A stretch of DNA of 64,000 nucleotides, taken from Clostridium zeae. Its GTDB lineage: Bacteria; Bacillota; Clostridia; Clostridiales; Clostridiaceae. Within the stretch, counting starts at the first letter, position 1; every line of letters starts with the position of its first letter. The notes below the pieces were generated by a model. That model saw only the letters and a program-made list of their open reading frames with translations, made no database searches and was not told the origin of the DNA. Below, one piece after another: positions 20,807 to 29,734 of this stretch. The stretch spans positions 62,001 through 126,000 of the forward strand of contig NZ_BMBA01000006.1 in NCBI RefSeq assembly GCF_017312485.1, in the 5' to 3' direction. The position numbers and the translations under genes were made by a program.

Positions 20807-21722
20807 TTCCGTCCCCCCCAACAATAGAGATAAAATAATCTTCAAGAGTATCTCCTCCACTTGAAAAGTTTGTAATTATCATTCCATTTTCAAAGAGAGC
20901 TCTTGCAACCTGTTCCTTTTGATCTATATAATCATAAAGCTTAACAGATTTGTCAGGCATTACTTTATAATTCTCAGTATTTAGTTTCATCTCTAAAACA
21001 CTTACTAGCTTTTCTGACTCTAAGGCACTTATAAGAAGATAATGCCTACAGCATTCTTCAAGTTGTGCAAGGGTTAAGGTCTGTTTAATCTCACCTTGAT
21101 GTATAATAATATAATCTGTTGCTGTCTGATATAACTCCGGAAGATTATGACTTGAAATCAATATAGTCATCTGCCTATCTTCACACAGATTTTTTATCAA
21201 ATTTCGTATTTCAACAATACCAAGCGGATCAAGTCCATTTATTGGTTCATCCAGGATAAGTAGCTCTGGACCTCCTAGAAGCGCAATAGCAATTCCTAAA
21301 CGTTGCTTCATACCAAGAGAAAAGTCCTTAGCTTTCTTTTTACCCGTATCACTTAGTCCCACCAACGCTAACAGCTCATCTTCTACTTCTTTGTTAGGAA
21401 TGCCTCTCATAATTCTATGAAGCCTTAGGTTATCTTTTGCTGTCATACTTTCAGAAAGACTTGGATATTCTATCATGCTTCCAATCCTTTTTCTTTCCTT
21501 TTGCAAAGCCATCTCTCCCGTATGCCCAAAAAGCTCAATACTTCCTTTAGTTGAAAATGCTAGTCCTGTAATAAGCCTCATAAGAGTAGATTTTCCTGCA
21601 CCATTTTGTCCGATTAATCCATATATCTTTCCTGCTTCTAAAGTTAACGATACGTCTTGTAAGGCCTTAACGCCATTATATTCTTTTGTCAGATTATTTG
21701 TTTTTAAAACAAATTTTTTCAT
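20799..21722 (-). CDS. ABC transporter ATPase (BcrA type)
   Basis: About 307 residues from ATG 21722; a GTG four codons earlier sits too close to the AAAGGA site. Walker A is GQNGAGKST (about 34-42), the signature is FSLGMKQRL, and Walker B is LLILDEPINGLDP followed by the switch histidine in SSHNLPEL. The length and C-terminal extension of about 80 residues fit BcrA-type ATPases that energise a separate permease. It pairs with the permease that overlaps its 3' end and is likely controlled by the kinase and regulator of the same cluster. Confidence 0.88.
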   Translation of the reverse strand: MKKFVLKTNNLTKEYNGVKALQDVSLTLEAGKIYGLIGQNGAGKSTLMRLITGLAFSTKGSIELFGHTGEMALQKERKRIGSMIEYPSLSESMTAKDNLRLHRIMRGIPNKEVEDELLALVGLSDTGKKKAKDFSLGMKQRLGIAIALLGGPELLILDEPINGLDPLGIVEIRNLIKNLCEDRQMTILISSHNLPELYQTATDYIIIHQGEIKQTLTLAQLEECCRHYLLISALESEKLVSVLEMKLNTENYKVMPDKSVKLYDYIDQKEQVARALFENGMIITNFSSGGDTLEDYFISIVGGDGNV

Positions 21723-21782
21723 CTCTATTCTCACGTCCTTTCTAAAGGATTCCTGTGTTGAAACTTAATCTATACTTGTTCG

Positions 21783-21806
21783 AAAATCTCCACTTCTGGA
21801 GATTTT
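21783..21806 (-). terminator. Hairpin between response regulator and exporter genes
   Basis: AAAATCTCC and GGAGATTTT form a perfect 9-bp stem with a 6-nt loop in the 183-bp gap. The T tract is short, so it may only partly separate the regulator from the exporter genes. Confidence 0.4.
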
Positions 21807-21917
21807 GGGGCATGCATAAATTAGTATTTAAGTTAGGAACCCTATATCTTCAAGTCTAAGGCTCAAAGGTTTAGAAAAGGTTAAGAAGCCTCATTAAATT
21901 ATAAAGAAAGTGATAAT

Positions 21918-22598
21918 TTATTCTTTATACAATCGATACCCTAGTCCCCATACCGTTTCAATATACTTCTCATCGCTATCTGCTTTATGAAGCTTATTGC
22001 GCAGGTTACTAATGTGAGTTTTCACCGCATTATCATCACCTAGATATTCTTCCTGCCAAATTGACTCATATAAATTTGCTTTTGTAAAAACCTTACCTTG
22101 ATGCTTTATGAGCATTTCCAATATCCTATATTCTTTTGCCGTAAGCTCAATTTCAATACCATTTACGCAAACACGCTTTGCACTATCATCAAGTAATATC
22201 CCCTTGTAGCTAAATACTCTAGTTTCTTTTATATGCTTCTGATAACGCCTTAAATTAGATTCAACTCTTGCCACTACCTCCCCTAAATCAAAAGGCTTTG
22301 TGATATAATCATCTGCTCCCATCCTCAAAAAATCTATTTTTGTACCAATTATATCTTTTGCAGAAATAACTATAACAGGAACGTCAGAAAACTTTCGTAT
22401 TTCTTTTAGTATTTCATCTCCACTTTTGTAAGGTAACATAATATCAAGCAGTATTAAGTCAAAGTTAGAATTTTTAACTTTATTAAGCCCTTCTATACCA
22501 GTATAAGCCGTTTGTACCTCATAACCTTCATCTATTAGGGCTTCACCCAACATATGATTTACATCTTTATTATCCTCAATAACAAGAATAGAACCCAT
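21918..22598 (-). CDS. OmpR-type response regulator of the exporter cluster
   Basis: 226 residues from the ATG at 22598, with AGGAG 8 nt upstream. Receiver features: Glu-Asp pair in VIEDN, phosphoacceptor Asp52 in LLDIMLP, and Lys101 in ITKPFD. The winged-helix domain ends VWGLGYRLYK. It lies 183 bp upstream of an exporter ATPase-permease-kinase set in the same direction, the layout of peptide-antibiotic sensing and detoxification modules. Its partner is most likely the kinase at 19085-20008. Confidence 0.9.
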   Translation of the reverse strand: MGSILVIEDNKDVNHMLGEALIDEGYEVQTAYTGIEGLNKVKNSNFDLILLDIMLPYKSGDEILKEIRKFSDVPVIVISAKDIIGTKIDFLRMGADDYITKPFDLGEVVARVESNLRRYQKHIKETRVFSYKGILLDDSAKRVCVNGIEIELTAKEYRILEMLIKHQGKVFTKANLYESIWQEEYLGDDNAVKTHISNLRNKLHKADSDEKYIETVWGLGYRLYKE

Positions 22599-22698
22599 CA
22601 AGCTTTCTCCTATCTTTGTAATTAACTTATCTTTTTAATCATTAACCATATTATACCATAAGCCTTATCGTTTACTTCACTTTTTTACATAGATATAT

Positions 22699-22734
22699 GG
22701 GCATGTATCGTCTACTATAAGATCATACATACCC
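22699..22734 (-). terminator. Terminator after the ABC-F gene
   Basis: GGGTATGTAT pairs with ATACATGCCC on the minus strand, about 90 bp after the ABC-F stop codon. A T-rich tail follows some bases later. Confidence 0.5.
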
Positions 22735-22825
22735 TATAATTTAGAAAGCTATTATCCTAAACAAAAAAACACCTTGATTATCTATATGGATGTACCACTT
22801 CGTAATAAAATATTCTTATTTTAAG

Positions 22826-24754
22826 TTAGCCTTCAAAATTTAGCCAAACTTCCATAAGCTCATCAAGCTCTTTAGTAAGCTCCTCTTTCCTACAATAAAG
22901 CTTATTAAGCTCATCATAATGCAATTGTGAGGTACTCATCTCCAAGTCAAGCTCAGCTATTTCTTTTTCAATCCTTTCGAGTTTTATCGTGACCTTTTCT
23001 TTTTTTGCTTCTCTCTTCTTACTTTCATCCACAGTTCTCACTTTTTTAGTTTTTTCGGTTTTCACAAAGGTTTCTTTAACTATTAGCTGCTTTAACTTTT
23101 CCCTTTCGGTTTTATAATAATCATAATTTCCTAGATAGCTCTTAAATCCATTATTCTCAACGGAAATTACTCTTTCTCCAATCTTATTTATAAAATATCT
23201 ATCATGAGATATAAAGAATATAGTTCCTTTAAAATCCTCCAAAGCCTCTTCAAAGGTTTCTATAGAATCAATATCAAGATGATTTGTAGGTTCATCTAGT
23301 ATTAGAAGATTTATATCTTCAAAAAGTAATTTAGCAAGCTTTAATCTTATCTTTTCTCCACCAGATAAATGTTTAACTTTTTTAAAAACACTATTACCAT
23401 AGAACATAAACTTAGATAGATACTCTCTTGCTTTTCCCTCAAGTATATAGATATCATCCCTAAAGCATTCAAGTATTGTCAACTCTTCATTTTCAAAAAC
23501 AATATTTTGAGGTAGGTAGGCTGCCATCACACTAGCCCCCAGTTCCACCTTACCAGAATCAGCTAACTCTTCTCCAAGCAGCAGCTTTAGGAAAGTAGTT
23601 TTTCCACACCCATTTGGTCCTATAAGGGCTACTCTTTCACCATAATTAATCAATAACTCTGCATTACTAAAAATCCTCTTATCTTCATAACGTTTATATA
23701 ACTTTTCAGCCTTTATAGTTTCATTTCCTGATCTTCCAGTAGCCTTAAAGCTTAGCTTCATATTCTGCTTATCAAACACTGGCTTATCAATTTTATCTAG
23801 CTTATCCAGTCTTTTTTGTATACTTTCAGCTCTTCTAAAGAATTTGTTATTATCAGCCCTCATGGCCCAGTCTCTCAAATCCTTCACTTGCTTTTCCATA
23901 GCATTTATCTGTTTTTGCTGTTCTCTGAACTGCTCAAATTGTATCCTCATATTCTCTTCTTTCTGATTAACATAAGAAAAATAATTACCTTTATAAGTTA
24001 TAGATTCCATGTCCTCTATCTCAACAATTTTATTCACTACATTATCTAAAAAATATCTATCATGAGAAACAATTATTACAATTCCTTTATATCCATTAAG
24101 GTAAACTTCAAGCCATTCAATGGAATCCATATCTAAATGGTTTGTAGGCTCATCTAAAAGTAATATATCCGGATTGTCGATTAAAAGCTTTCCTAGTACA
24201 ACAGTAGTTTTCTCTCCACCACTCAACAAACTAAAGTCTTTATTTAAAAAGCTGTCATTAAATTTTAGACCTGTACATACCTTACCTAATTTTTCTTCTA
24301 TATCATATCCACCTTTTACTTCAAACTGCTGTACTAAAGCACTATATTTCTTTAGCGCTCTTTCAAGCTCATCGTCACTGAGAACTTTCATCTCATCCTC
24401 TAGCTTACGCATTTTCCCCTCTATATCATGAATTTCTTGAAAAGCTAAGTTCAACACATCAATAACCCTTAACCCCATATCATATCGAGGGATTTGTTCA
24501 AGATATGCAACAGTAGCTTCTCTTGGTAAATTGATAAAACCTTCATCATATCCATAACTTGAAGTTTGAGGATAACCAGGGTAATAGTTCATTGGTTCTA
24601 TACCCGCTATTAACTTTAAGATAGTACTCTTTCCACTTCCATTCGCTCCTACTATACCAACCTTTTCTCCTGAATAAACTTGAAAAGTTATATTTTCAGT
24701 GACTTGAGTAGCTTCCATATATTTTTTTACACCATTTAACGATAATTCAAACAT
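22826..24754 (-). CDS. ABC-F family ATPase (ribosome-protection type candidate)
   Basis: 642 residues from the ATG at 24754; an upstream in-frame ATG would put the AAGGA binding site inside the gene. Two ABC domains without membrane segments: Walker A GANGSGKST and GPNGCGKTT, signatures LSGGEKTTV and LSGGEKIRL, Walker B LLLDEPTNHLDMDS and LILDEPTNHLDIDS. Between them lies the charged interdomain linker (about 260-330). A C-terminal coiled coil rich in Lys/Glu occupies about 560-640. ABC-F proteins act on the ribosomal E site; some give resistance to lincosamides, pleuromutilins or macrolides, others are housekeeping. An unusual insertion (NYYPGYPQTSSYGYDEGF) follows the first Walker A. The sequence alone does not show which drug, if any, is involved. 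Confidence 0.85.
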   Translation of the reverse strand: MFELSLNGVKKYMEATQVTENITFQVYSGEKVGIVGANGSGKSTILKLIAGIEPMNYYPGYPQTSSYGYDEGFINLPREATVAYLEQIPRYDMGLRVIDVLNLAFQEIHDIEGKMRKLEDEMKVLSDDELERALKKYSALVQQFEVKGGYDIEEKLGKVCTGLKFNDSFLNKDFSLLSGGEKTTVVLGKLLIDNPDILLLDEPTNHLDMDSIEWLEVYLNGYKGIVIIVSHDRYFLDNVVNKIVEIEDMESITYKGNYFSYVNQKEENMRIQFEQFREQQKQINAMEKQVKDLRDWAMRADNNKFFRRAESIQKRLDKLDKIDKPVFDKQNMKLSFKATGRSGNETIKAEKLYKRYEDKRIFSNAELLINYGERVALIGPNGCGKTTFLKLLLGEELADSGKVELGASVMAAYLPQNIVFENEELTILECFRDDIYILEGKAREYLSKFMFYGNSVFKKVKHLSGGEKIRLKLAKLLFEDINLLILDEPTNHLDIDSIETFEEALEDFKGTIFFISHDRYFINKIGERVISVENNGFKSYLGNYDYYKTEREKLKQLIVKETFVKTEKTKKVRTVDESKKREAKKEKVTIKLERIEKEIAELDLEMSTSQLHYDELNKLYCRKEELTKELDELMEVWLNFEG

Positions 24755-24924
24755 AAATATTCCTTCTTTCATCTATAATCTAGATTACTCATTTTACGAA
24801 CAGGCATATATGAAAAAACTAACCCTTATAATATAGTTATATTTTCAATATCTCTTTTTAGCTAAAGCCATTATTAAAAAAATTATTGAAATAATAAAAA
24901 CTATATATTAATTAATGCTAAAAA

Positions 24925-25406
24925 GGACTGTAAGAAGATTATTCCTCTTACAGCCCGAAATTTGCTCTTAATTATAATTTATCTAGATTAGACTCATATG
25001 CAATTCGCAGCTATGATAGTTTTTCAAGATATAAGCCCAAAACTTACACTATAAAAACAGCTATAACCATAAATCAATACACATGATAAGCAAAATAAAA
25101 TTCATATTAGATCAGTATTATCTCAATCATTATCTTATTAAGCTTAAATCTCTAATCATAAACTTCCTAAAGAAGTTTATGTAAATATCTCAAAACGTTG
25201 TTGAAATATTAAACAAATAAATTACAATATCTATTTCAGCAAAGTAAGTTACCTTCCAAATGCCTTATTCCATAAAGAGTATAACAACAAGACCTAACGA
25301 TAATTAGGCAAATTAAAACTCGTTACAAAATAACTATTAATTTTTAATCAAATTAATCTTAGCAATTAGCTGGTATCATAACTTACTTTCCCCTTCCATG
25401 CGGTTT
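24925..25406 (-). ncRNA. Candidate orphan transcript between a sigma-A promoter and a terminator
   Basis: The 780-bp gap 24755-25536 has no ORF. On the minus strand there is a strong promoter: TTTACA (25441-25436), 17 bp, TATTAT (25418-25413). The next strong terminator on that strand is at 24957-24925: GGGCTGTAAGAGG pairing with the CTTACAGTCC side, then CTTTTTAG. A transcript of about 480 nt would result. Near its 5' end AAAGTAAGTTA (about 25388-25378) pairs with TAACTTACTTT (about 25252-25242), closing a domain of about 125 nt that contains a CCTAA/TTAGG hairpin. I cannot match it to 6S RNA, tmRNA, RNase P or SRP RNA. It might also be a decayed gene. Confidence 0.4.
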
Positions 25407-25536
25407 TTCTTTATAATATCATATTTTGAAATTTGTGTAAATACATTTCATTATATGCTTCTTATTGATATTAAAATTGTAGCTTTTAGAGATTTTCTAA
25501 CATATATAACTTAATAGTTGAGTTAGGCCCTATAAA

Positions 25537-26355
25537 TCATCCAAACGACCACTCAGCAATAGTTGTTTCACCTTTTCTTAAAGGCCTTATTTCGTCAATA
25601 AAACCATCCTCTGCTTCATCCTCAATTTCATAATAGCTAACTATTTCATCAATACTGTCATCTCTGGATTTACTTTTTTTCTTCTTTTTATTCCCACGTA
25701 CACTCTTTTTGCTTTCCAATTTTTTAGAGCTATATTCTAGTAATTTGCCGCCATCTTCCTTGTCTTCTTTGCCCTCATCCATCAAAATAATATATTTATT
25801 TTTAGGTTCTAAGGTTTCTCCATTTATATTTTTGCCATGGTCTGCGTTATTATCAATGATTATACTTTCATTCTCCATAACTTTATCTATATTAGTTTTA
25901 TTTTTTTCTATCTGACCATCAAAATCATCATGTTTAGCATCTTTTGATTGATTATTAATATCCTCATTAAGCTTAATAACAGCATTTTTAACTTCACTCT
26001 CTTCACTCTTGACTGCTTCTTTTTTCTTCACCTTAATATTTTGATGCTTGGCAAAATTTCTCACATTATATACCTTATCTTCAGTTAATTCAATCATCTC
26101 TAATTCAATAAACACTTCTAGTGCAAGCTTGATTTGGGAAGCATCTCTATTAAATTCTATTGCTAAAGTCTCTATTGTATATGCAATATTTTTTGAAAGA
26201 AACAAATCACCTTCTAAATTAACCTTTCCTGCAAGCAAAACCAGTCTGTTCCATATATAATGGATTACATCTCTTTCTGGCTTCATGTCTATTATTTTAA
26301 ACTTAGTATCCTCATACATATCAACTCTGAATTTTACATATTTTCTTTCTCTCAT
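25537..26355 (-). CDS. Phage replisome-organiser-like protein
   Basis: 272 residues. The N-terminal 120 residues (start RERKYVKFRVDMYEDTKFK, with WNRLVLLAGKVNLEGDL) match the winged-helix domain of phage replisome organisers and DnaD-like proteins, which load the helicase at an origin. The middle and C-terminal parts are Lys/Asp/Glu-rich and look disordered, ending ETTIAEWSFG. Phage versions usually carry a DnaD-like C-terminal domain, which is not recognisable here. It stands alone with no other phage genes, so it may be a domesticated remnant or a chromosomal regulator. One of the four dispersed 100-bp repeats lies upstream. Confidence 0.7.
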   Translation of the reverse strand: MRERKYVKFRVDMYEDTKFKIIDMKPERDVIHYIWNRLVLLAGKVNLEGDLFLSKNIAYTIETLAIEFNRDASQIKLALEVFIELEMIELTEDKVYNVRNFAKHQNIKVKKKEAVKSEESEVKNAVIKLNEDINNQSKDAKHDDFDGQIEKNKTNIDKVMENESIIIDNNADHGKNINGETLEPKNKYIILMDEGKEDKEDGGKLLEYSSKKLESKKSVRGNKKKKKSKSRDDSIDEIVSYYEIEDEAEDGFIDEIRPLRKGETTIAEWSFG

Positions 26356-26519
26356 AATCTCATTCTCCTCATTATTCTATTTTTAGGTTATGTTAAAGCA
26401 CTGTTTTGAAATCAAAGTATTCTTTAACAGCGCTTATTTTTAAAGATATCTTCTAACCAATATATATGCCTTAGCGAGTGAGATTAAGGAAATATTTATG
26501 AATTATTTATTAAATCGAT

Positions 26520-26622
26520 AAAAAAATCGCTGAAGCGACTTTTTAAGTGATTCTTTTTGCATATCTGCCTTTTTGAATGTATATGAGAAAAACTAGGCAG
26601 ACGATATCTTCTTCTTTTTTTA
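26520..26622 (-). repeat. Dispersed 100-bp element, copy A
   Basis: On the minus strand: CTGCC...GGCAG hairpin arms, the core CAAAAAGGCAGATATGCA, and at the end GTCGCTTCAGCGATTTTTTT. It shares order and sequence with copies at 32656, 35293 and 47383. It lies 165 bp upstream of the replisome-organiser-like gene, within a 426-bp gap that otherwise holds only the MerR promoter region. Confidence 0.75.
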
Positions 26623-26712
26623 TTATTAGGAATCTTAAAATACATTTTCATATTATTTTCTTGATAACAAGTGCTTGTAAGTTTCTTTAGTTAATTTTAT
26701 ACTAAAATCAAC

Positions 26713-26738
26713 ACTTAGAGTTCAATCTAACTCAAAGT
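26713..26738. promoter_or_regulatory. MerR-type operator upstream of the regulator gene
   Basis: ACTTAGAGTT (26713-26722) and AACTCAAAGT (26729-26738) form a 10-bp dyad with one mismatch around 6 bases. The CTTAGAG half-site resembles operators of AdhR/NmlR-like MerR proteins. The same half-site lies in the promoter of the neighbouring dehydrogenase gene at 28279-28288. Confidence 0.55.
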
Positions 26739-26781
26739 ACTTTTTGAAAATATACAAAATCACTTTAAGGAGAATAAATCA

Positions 26782-27177
26782 ATGTATACAATAAATGAAG
26801 TGGCTGATATTTGTAATATTTCACCTCATACAATTAGGTTCTATGACAAGGAAGGGCTCCTACCTTTTGTCTCAAGGAATAGTTCTGGAAGTAGACAGTT
26901 TAGCGATTCAGATTTAAATGTTATTAAACTTATTTGCTGTTTAAAAAACACCGGAATGCAGATTAAGGATATTAAAAATTATATTGATTTAGTCATGCAA
27001 GGGCCTCAAACTAATTCACAAAGAAAACAAATTATGATTGACCATCGAAAAGAGGTCTTGAATCAAATAGATAATCTAAAGAAAAACTTGAATATCATCG
27101 ATTTAAAAATTGCTCTTTATGATTCAGATGACGGTTCATCTTTTTCTAAGATATTTTCAGAACAAGAAGTAAAATAG
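26782..27177 (+). CDS. MerR-family transcriptional regulator
   Basis: 131 residues, ATG with AAGGAG upstream. The N-terminal winged helix is clear (YTINEVADICNISPHTIRFYD), followed by the wing (SGSRQF) and a coiled coil for dimerisation (about 80-120). The short C-terminus lacks the cysteine ligands of metal sensors. It fits the group that responds to aldehydes or other electrophiles. It converges on a short-chain dehydrogenase gene whose promoter shares its half-site, so it probably controls that gene and itself. Confidence 0.88.
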   Translation: MYTINEVADICNISPHTIRFYDKEGLLPFVSRNSSGSRQFSDSDLNVIKLICCLKNTGMQIKDIKNYIDLVMQGPQTNSQRKQIMIDHRKEVLNQIDNLKKNLNIIDLKIALYDSDDGSSFSKIFSEQEVK

Positions 27178-27190
27178 CAATGTAAAAAGC

Positions 27191-27224
27191 AAGGCAGTTA
27201 ACGAATTATAACGTAGAGTGCCTT
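27191..27224. terminator. Shared hairpin between MerR and dehydrogenase genes
   Basis: AAGGCA pairs with TGCCTT around an inner GTTA/TAAC pairing; T-rich sequence follows on both strands of this 56-bp convergent gap. Confidence 0.5.
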
Positions 27225-27233
27225 TCTTTCATT

Positions 27234-28166
27234 TTAAACAAACTTTACATTTGTCAGTTTTTCAGATACTTCCCAAAGCTTCTTGGCAACCTGTGTATCT
27301 TCTGCTTGTGGAGGTACTTTAGCAAAGTTAGGATATCCTCTCACTTCGTTCATTTTAGATGGTCCATAATAACTTCCTCCTTTTGCCTCAATAGCTGTTG
27401 CTGCATAAAGTGACGGCCAAGCCCCATGTGCTGCTGGTTGAAATAATATTGGTCCAAATAAGCGACGGACTATTCCTGCAGCACTGTTCTTTCCTGATCC
27501 ATTTGGAATCAATTCAGTTCTTGAAATACCAGGATGTACTGCAATACTTGTAATCCCCCATCCAGCTGCATCACTTCTACGTTGAAGCTCAAAGGCAAAC
27601 ATTATGCATGCAAGCTTTGTTTGCGAATATGCTACCATTGGTACGTAACTTTGTTCTGATTGAAGATTATCGAAATCTATCACGCCTTTACGGTTAGCAA
27701 CACTGCCCAAAGTAATTACCCTCGGTTTATTACCTTTCTTTAAAAGAGGTAGTAACTGTGCTGTTAATGCAAAATGTGCAAGATAATTTGTACCCATTTG
27801 AAGTTCAAAGCCATCCTTTGTAACCTTACGCTGAGGTGGGTTCATCACAGCAGCATTGTTTACCAGAATATCTAAGCTTTTAAGTTCTGCTCTCATCCTT
27901 TTCCCAAAGGCTTCTATAGAAGAGAGATCTGCAAGATCAAGTTTTTCAAAGCGTATATTCCCTTTTGGATTTAAGGCTTTAATCTTTCTGATTGCTTCTA
28001 CCCCTTTGTCCTTGTTTCTACCAGCCATTATAACTTCTGCTCCTGCTCTAGTCAGCTCTAATGCTGTTTCATATCCAATTCCACCAGTTCCTGTAATAAC
28101 TACCCTACGACCTTTTTGTGATGGTATATCAGCTGCAGTCCAATTACTTTTCATTCCTTCTGCCAT
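27234..28166 (-). CDS. Short-chain dehydrogenase/reductase
   Basis: 310 residues. The Rossmann dinucleotide motif is ITGTGGIGYETA (about 24-35), the structural motif is NNAAVM, and the catalytic pair is Tyr and Lys in AYSQTKLA. The size and the PAAHGAWPSLYAAT segment resemble retinol-dehydrogenase/WW-oxidoreductase-like SDRs with NADP(H) preference (AGRNKDK). The substrate is unknown. The gene converges with the MerR regulator, and its promoter carries the same half-site, so it may detoxify an aldehyde or ketone sensed by that regulator (inference). Confidence 0.88.
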   Translation of the reverse strand: MAEGMKSNWTAADIPSQKGRRVVITGTGGIGYETALELTRAGAEVIMAGRNKDKGVEAIRKIKALNPKGNIRFEKLDLADLSSIEAFGKRMRAELKSLDILVNNAAVMNPPQRKVTKDGFELQMGTNYLAHFALTAQLLPLLKKGNKPRVITLGSVANRKGVIDFDNLQSEQSYVPMVAYSQTKLACIMFAFELQRRSDAAGWGITSIAVHPGISRTELIPNGSGKNSAAGIVRRLFGPILFQPAAHGAWPSLYAATAIEAKGGSYYGPSKMNEVRGYPNFAKVPPQAEDTQVAKKLWEVSEKLTNVKFV

Positions 28167-28275
28167 AATAACAACTCCTCATCATTTTATAATTATTTAA
28201 ATTATCTACATCCTATGATGTGTATGTACTGTAAAGCGCTTAAAAAGTTCCTTTGTTGTACTTTATATAAATGGT

Positions 28276-28301
28276 AACACTTAGAGTTATATCAATGTCA
28301 A
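28276..28301 (-). promoter_or_regulatory. Candidate MerR-type promoter of the dehydrogenase gene
   Basis: On the minus strand TTGACA (28301-28296) is followed 19 bases later by TACCAT. The over-long spacer contains the CTAAGTGT side of the ACTTAGAGTT motif. Long-spacer promoters with an operator between the boxes are typical of MerR activation. The rest of the 640-bp gap 28167-28808 has no gene I can support. Confidence 0.45.
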
Positions 28302-28611
28302 CTATATTTTTTAATTGAATTTTAAGCACGTTTTGTTTATATATTCCACAAATCCAATTAGGAACATTAATAATTTTTGAGTTTTTATAATCAGCTTATA
28401 CAGCATCGAATTTATTATTCTCCTTGTCATGAAAACAACGCTACAAGTGTGTATTTTGCTGATTTTGATGCAGATGAGTTAAAAATAATTTAAACGGTAT
28501 ATTAGTTGAGAATTGCTTTTTATAATTCTTATAGCGTTGCTTATAATAATGGTTAAGTTCAAGGAAACTGTCTGATAAAAAACAATTACTTCCTGTAAAA
28601 GATAAAAATAG

Positions 28612-28652
28612 GCAATCAATCGCTTAGAGTTATATCTAAGCATATTGATTGC
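28612..28652 (-). terminator. Two-part hairpin terminator after the VanZ-like gene
   Basis: GCAATCAAT pairs with ATTGATTGC, and inside it GCTTAGA pairs with TCTAAGC. On the minus strand CTATTTTTATCTTTT follows. The inner arm also carries a CTTAGAGTT string like the MerR sites nearby, possibly by chance. Confidence 0.65.
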
Positions 28653-28808
28653 TTACAAGAGAATAATCCCCCTTAAGACGAGGATGACTTAATATGTAGT
28701 AGAGAATTAATCTATCTATTCATTAATTTTCATATTTTTCACTGGTTAGTTGGAAAACCAGATGCTCCTTTATAAAATAAAAAACTATAACTGTGTAAAT
28801 AAAAACAC

Positions 28809-29360
28809 TTAGAATTTCATTCTTACCATGAATAATAAATACAATATAATCGGCAATCCTATGATACCAGATAGTATTGTGATTACAGTACTTACCTTTT
28901 TTTCATCTCGTAATAGAAGCAATAAAAGCTTATATCCTAAAACACCAATCAATCCACCGAAAGAGTTTAGAATTATATCATCAACATCTGATACCCCTAT
29001 GCCTAAAAGCCCCTGAATAATTTCAACCAATAAACTCGCTATGAATATATATGAAAGATTTTTTAATATCCTTTTATCTTTTTTTAATAACGGCAAATAT
29101 ATGCCGAGAGGAATAAAAATAGCTATATTTCCAGCCACATTGCCAAAAGCAAACCTTCTTAAATTATCAGTGCTGCCAGATATATATTCCATTATGCTAT
29201 TAAAAGGAATGAGATTTATAGACCTAGATACAGTCCTTTGACTACTAAACACTTCTAATAGCGAAAATCTTGATAAGAGTAATATTTTAACTAATAAAAA
29301 TATGTAACTAATGAAAATCCCATATAAGAATACTGTTTTAATTCTTTCTAGCGTCTTCAT
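28809..29360 (-). CDS. VanZ-family membrane protein
   Basis: 183 residues from the ATG at 29360, 5 nt after GGAGG; a longer frame upstream lacks a binding site. Five hydrophobic segments alternate with short loops, and the family pattern NLIPFNSI, FGNVAGNIAIFIPLGIYLPLL and DVDDIILNSFGGLIG is clear. VanZ homologues change sensitivity to glycopeptides such as teicoplanin in some enterococci, but most VanZ-like proteins have no known role. It stands alone here, between two terminators. Confidence 0.85.
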   Translation of the reverse strand: MKTLERIKTVFLYGIFISYIFLLVKILLLSRFSLLEVFSSQRTVSRSINLIPFNSIMEYISGSTDNLRRFAFGNVAGNIAIFIPLGIYLPLLKKDKRILKNLSYIFIASLLVEIIQGLLGIGVSDVDDIILNSFGGLIGVLGYKLLLLLLRDEKKVSTVITILSGIIGLPIILYLLFMVRMKF

Positions 29361-29410
29361 AATTCCTCCATTTTTAATTTCATTACTGGTGCTTTTATGC
29401 AATACAAAAA

Positions 29411-29452
29411 CCTGTCCAATTGGGTAATTTAATTTTACCTCAATCAGACAGG
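29411..29452 (-). terminator. Strong terminator downstream of the rib operon region
   Basis: CCTGTC pairs with GACAGG, with an inner GGTAA/TTACC pairing, followed on the minus strand by GTTTTTG. It would stop transcripts that run past ribH and the decayed gene. Confidence 0.7.
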
Positions 29453-29491
29453 TTATACTTGAATTTTCCCTTACGAATTTCTTAAGGTTTC

Positions 29492-29650
29492 TTAAGGTGT
29501 GATATCTTTTTGATCTAAAAACTTCAATAAATCGTTATTCAGCTTAACAATTTCGTTGTTTGCACTACTCGCATAATCCGGAAGCAGCATATCCTTCACC
29601 ATTTTAGACCGTAGCCACAGCGTAAAGAAAAAATCCACTTGAATTACTAA
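29492..29650 (-). pseudogene. Decayed C-terminal gene fragment
   Basis: An open minus-strand frame ends at a TAA (29494-29492) and reads LWLRSKMVKDMLLPDYAS, then SANNEIVKLNNDLLKFLDQK and DITP. The composition is protein-like, unlike the AT-rich surroundings. The frame is closed by a stop above 29650, and no start with a binding site precedes it. I take it as the 3' end of a lost gene; I do not recognise the family. Confidence 0.45.
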
Positions 29651-29734
29651 TCATTGTAACAATATTTTTACTTTATTTGTCGGATGATATCCTTGCTTAC
29701 AAAGGAGGATGAAATGAAAAAGTACTTTTGCATC

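Noticed and set aside
21752-21780. Similarity of TGTGTTGAAACTTAATC to the arm of the palindromic element
   Set aside because: Only a short match with gaps and without the GCATCGGATG core, so not counted as a copy.
28390-28492. A short plus-strand frame ending VYFADFDADELKII
   Set aside because: Only about 40 codons, no start or binding site; it could be a remnant but there is too little to support a call.
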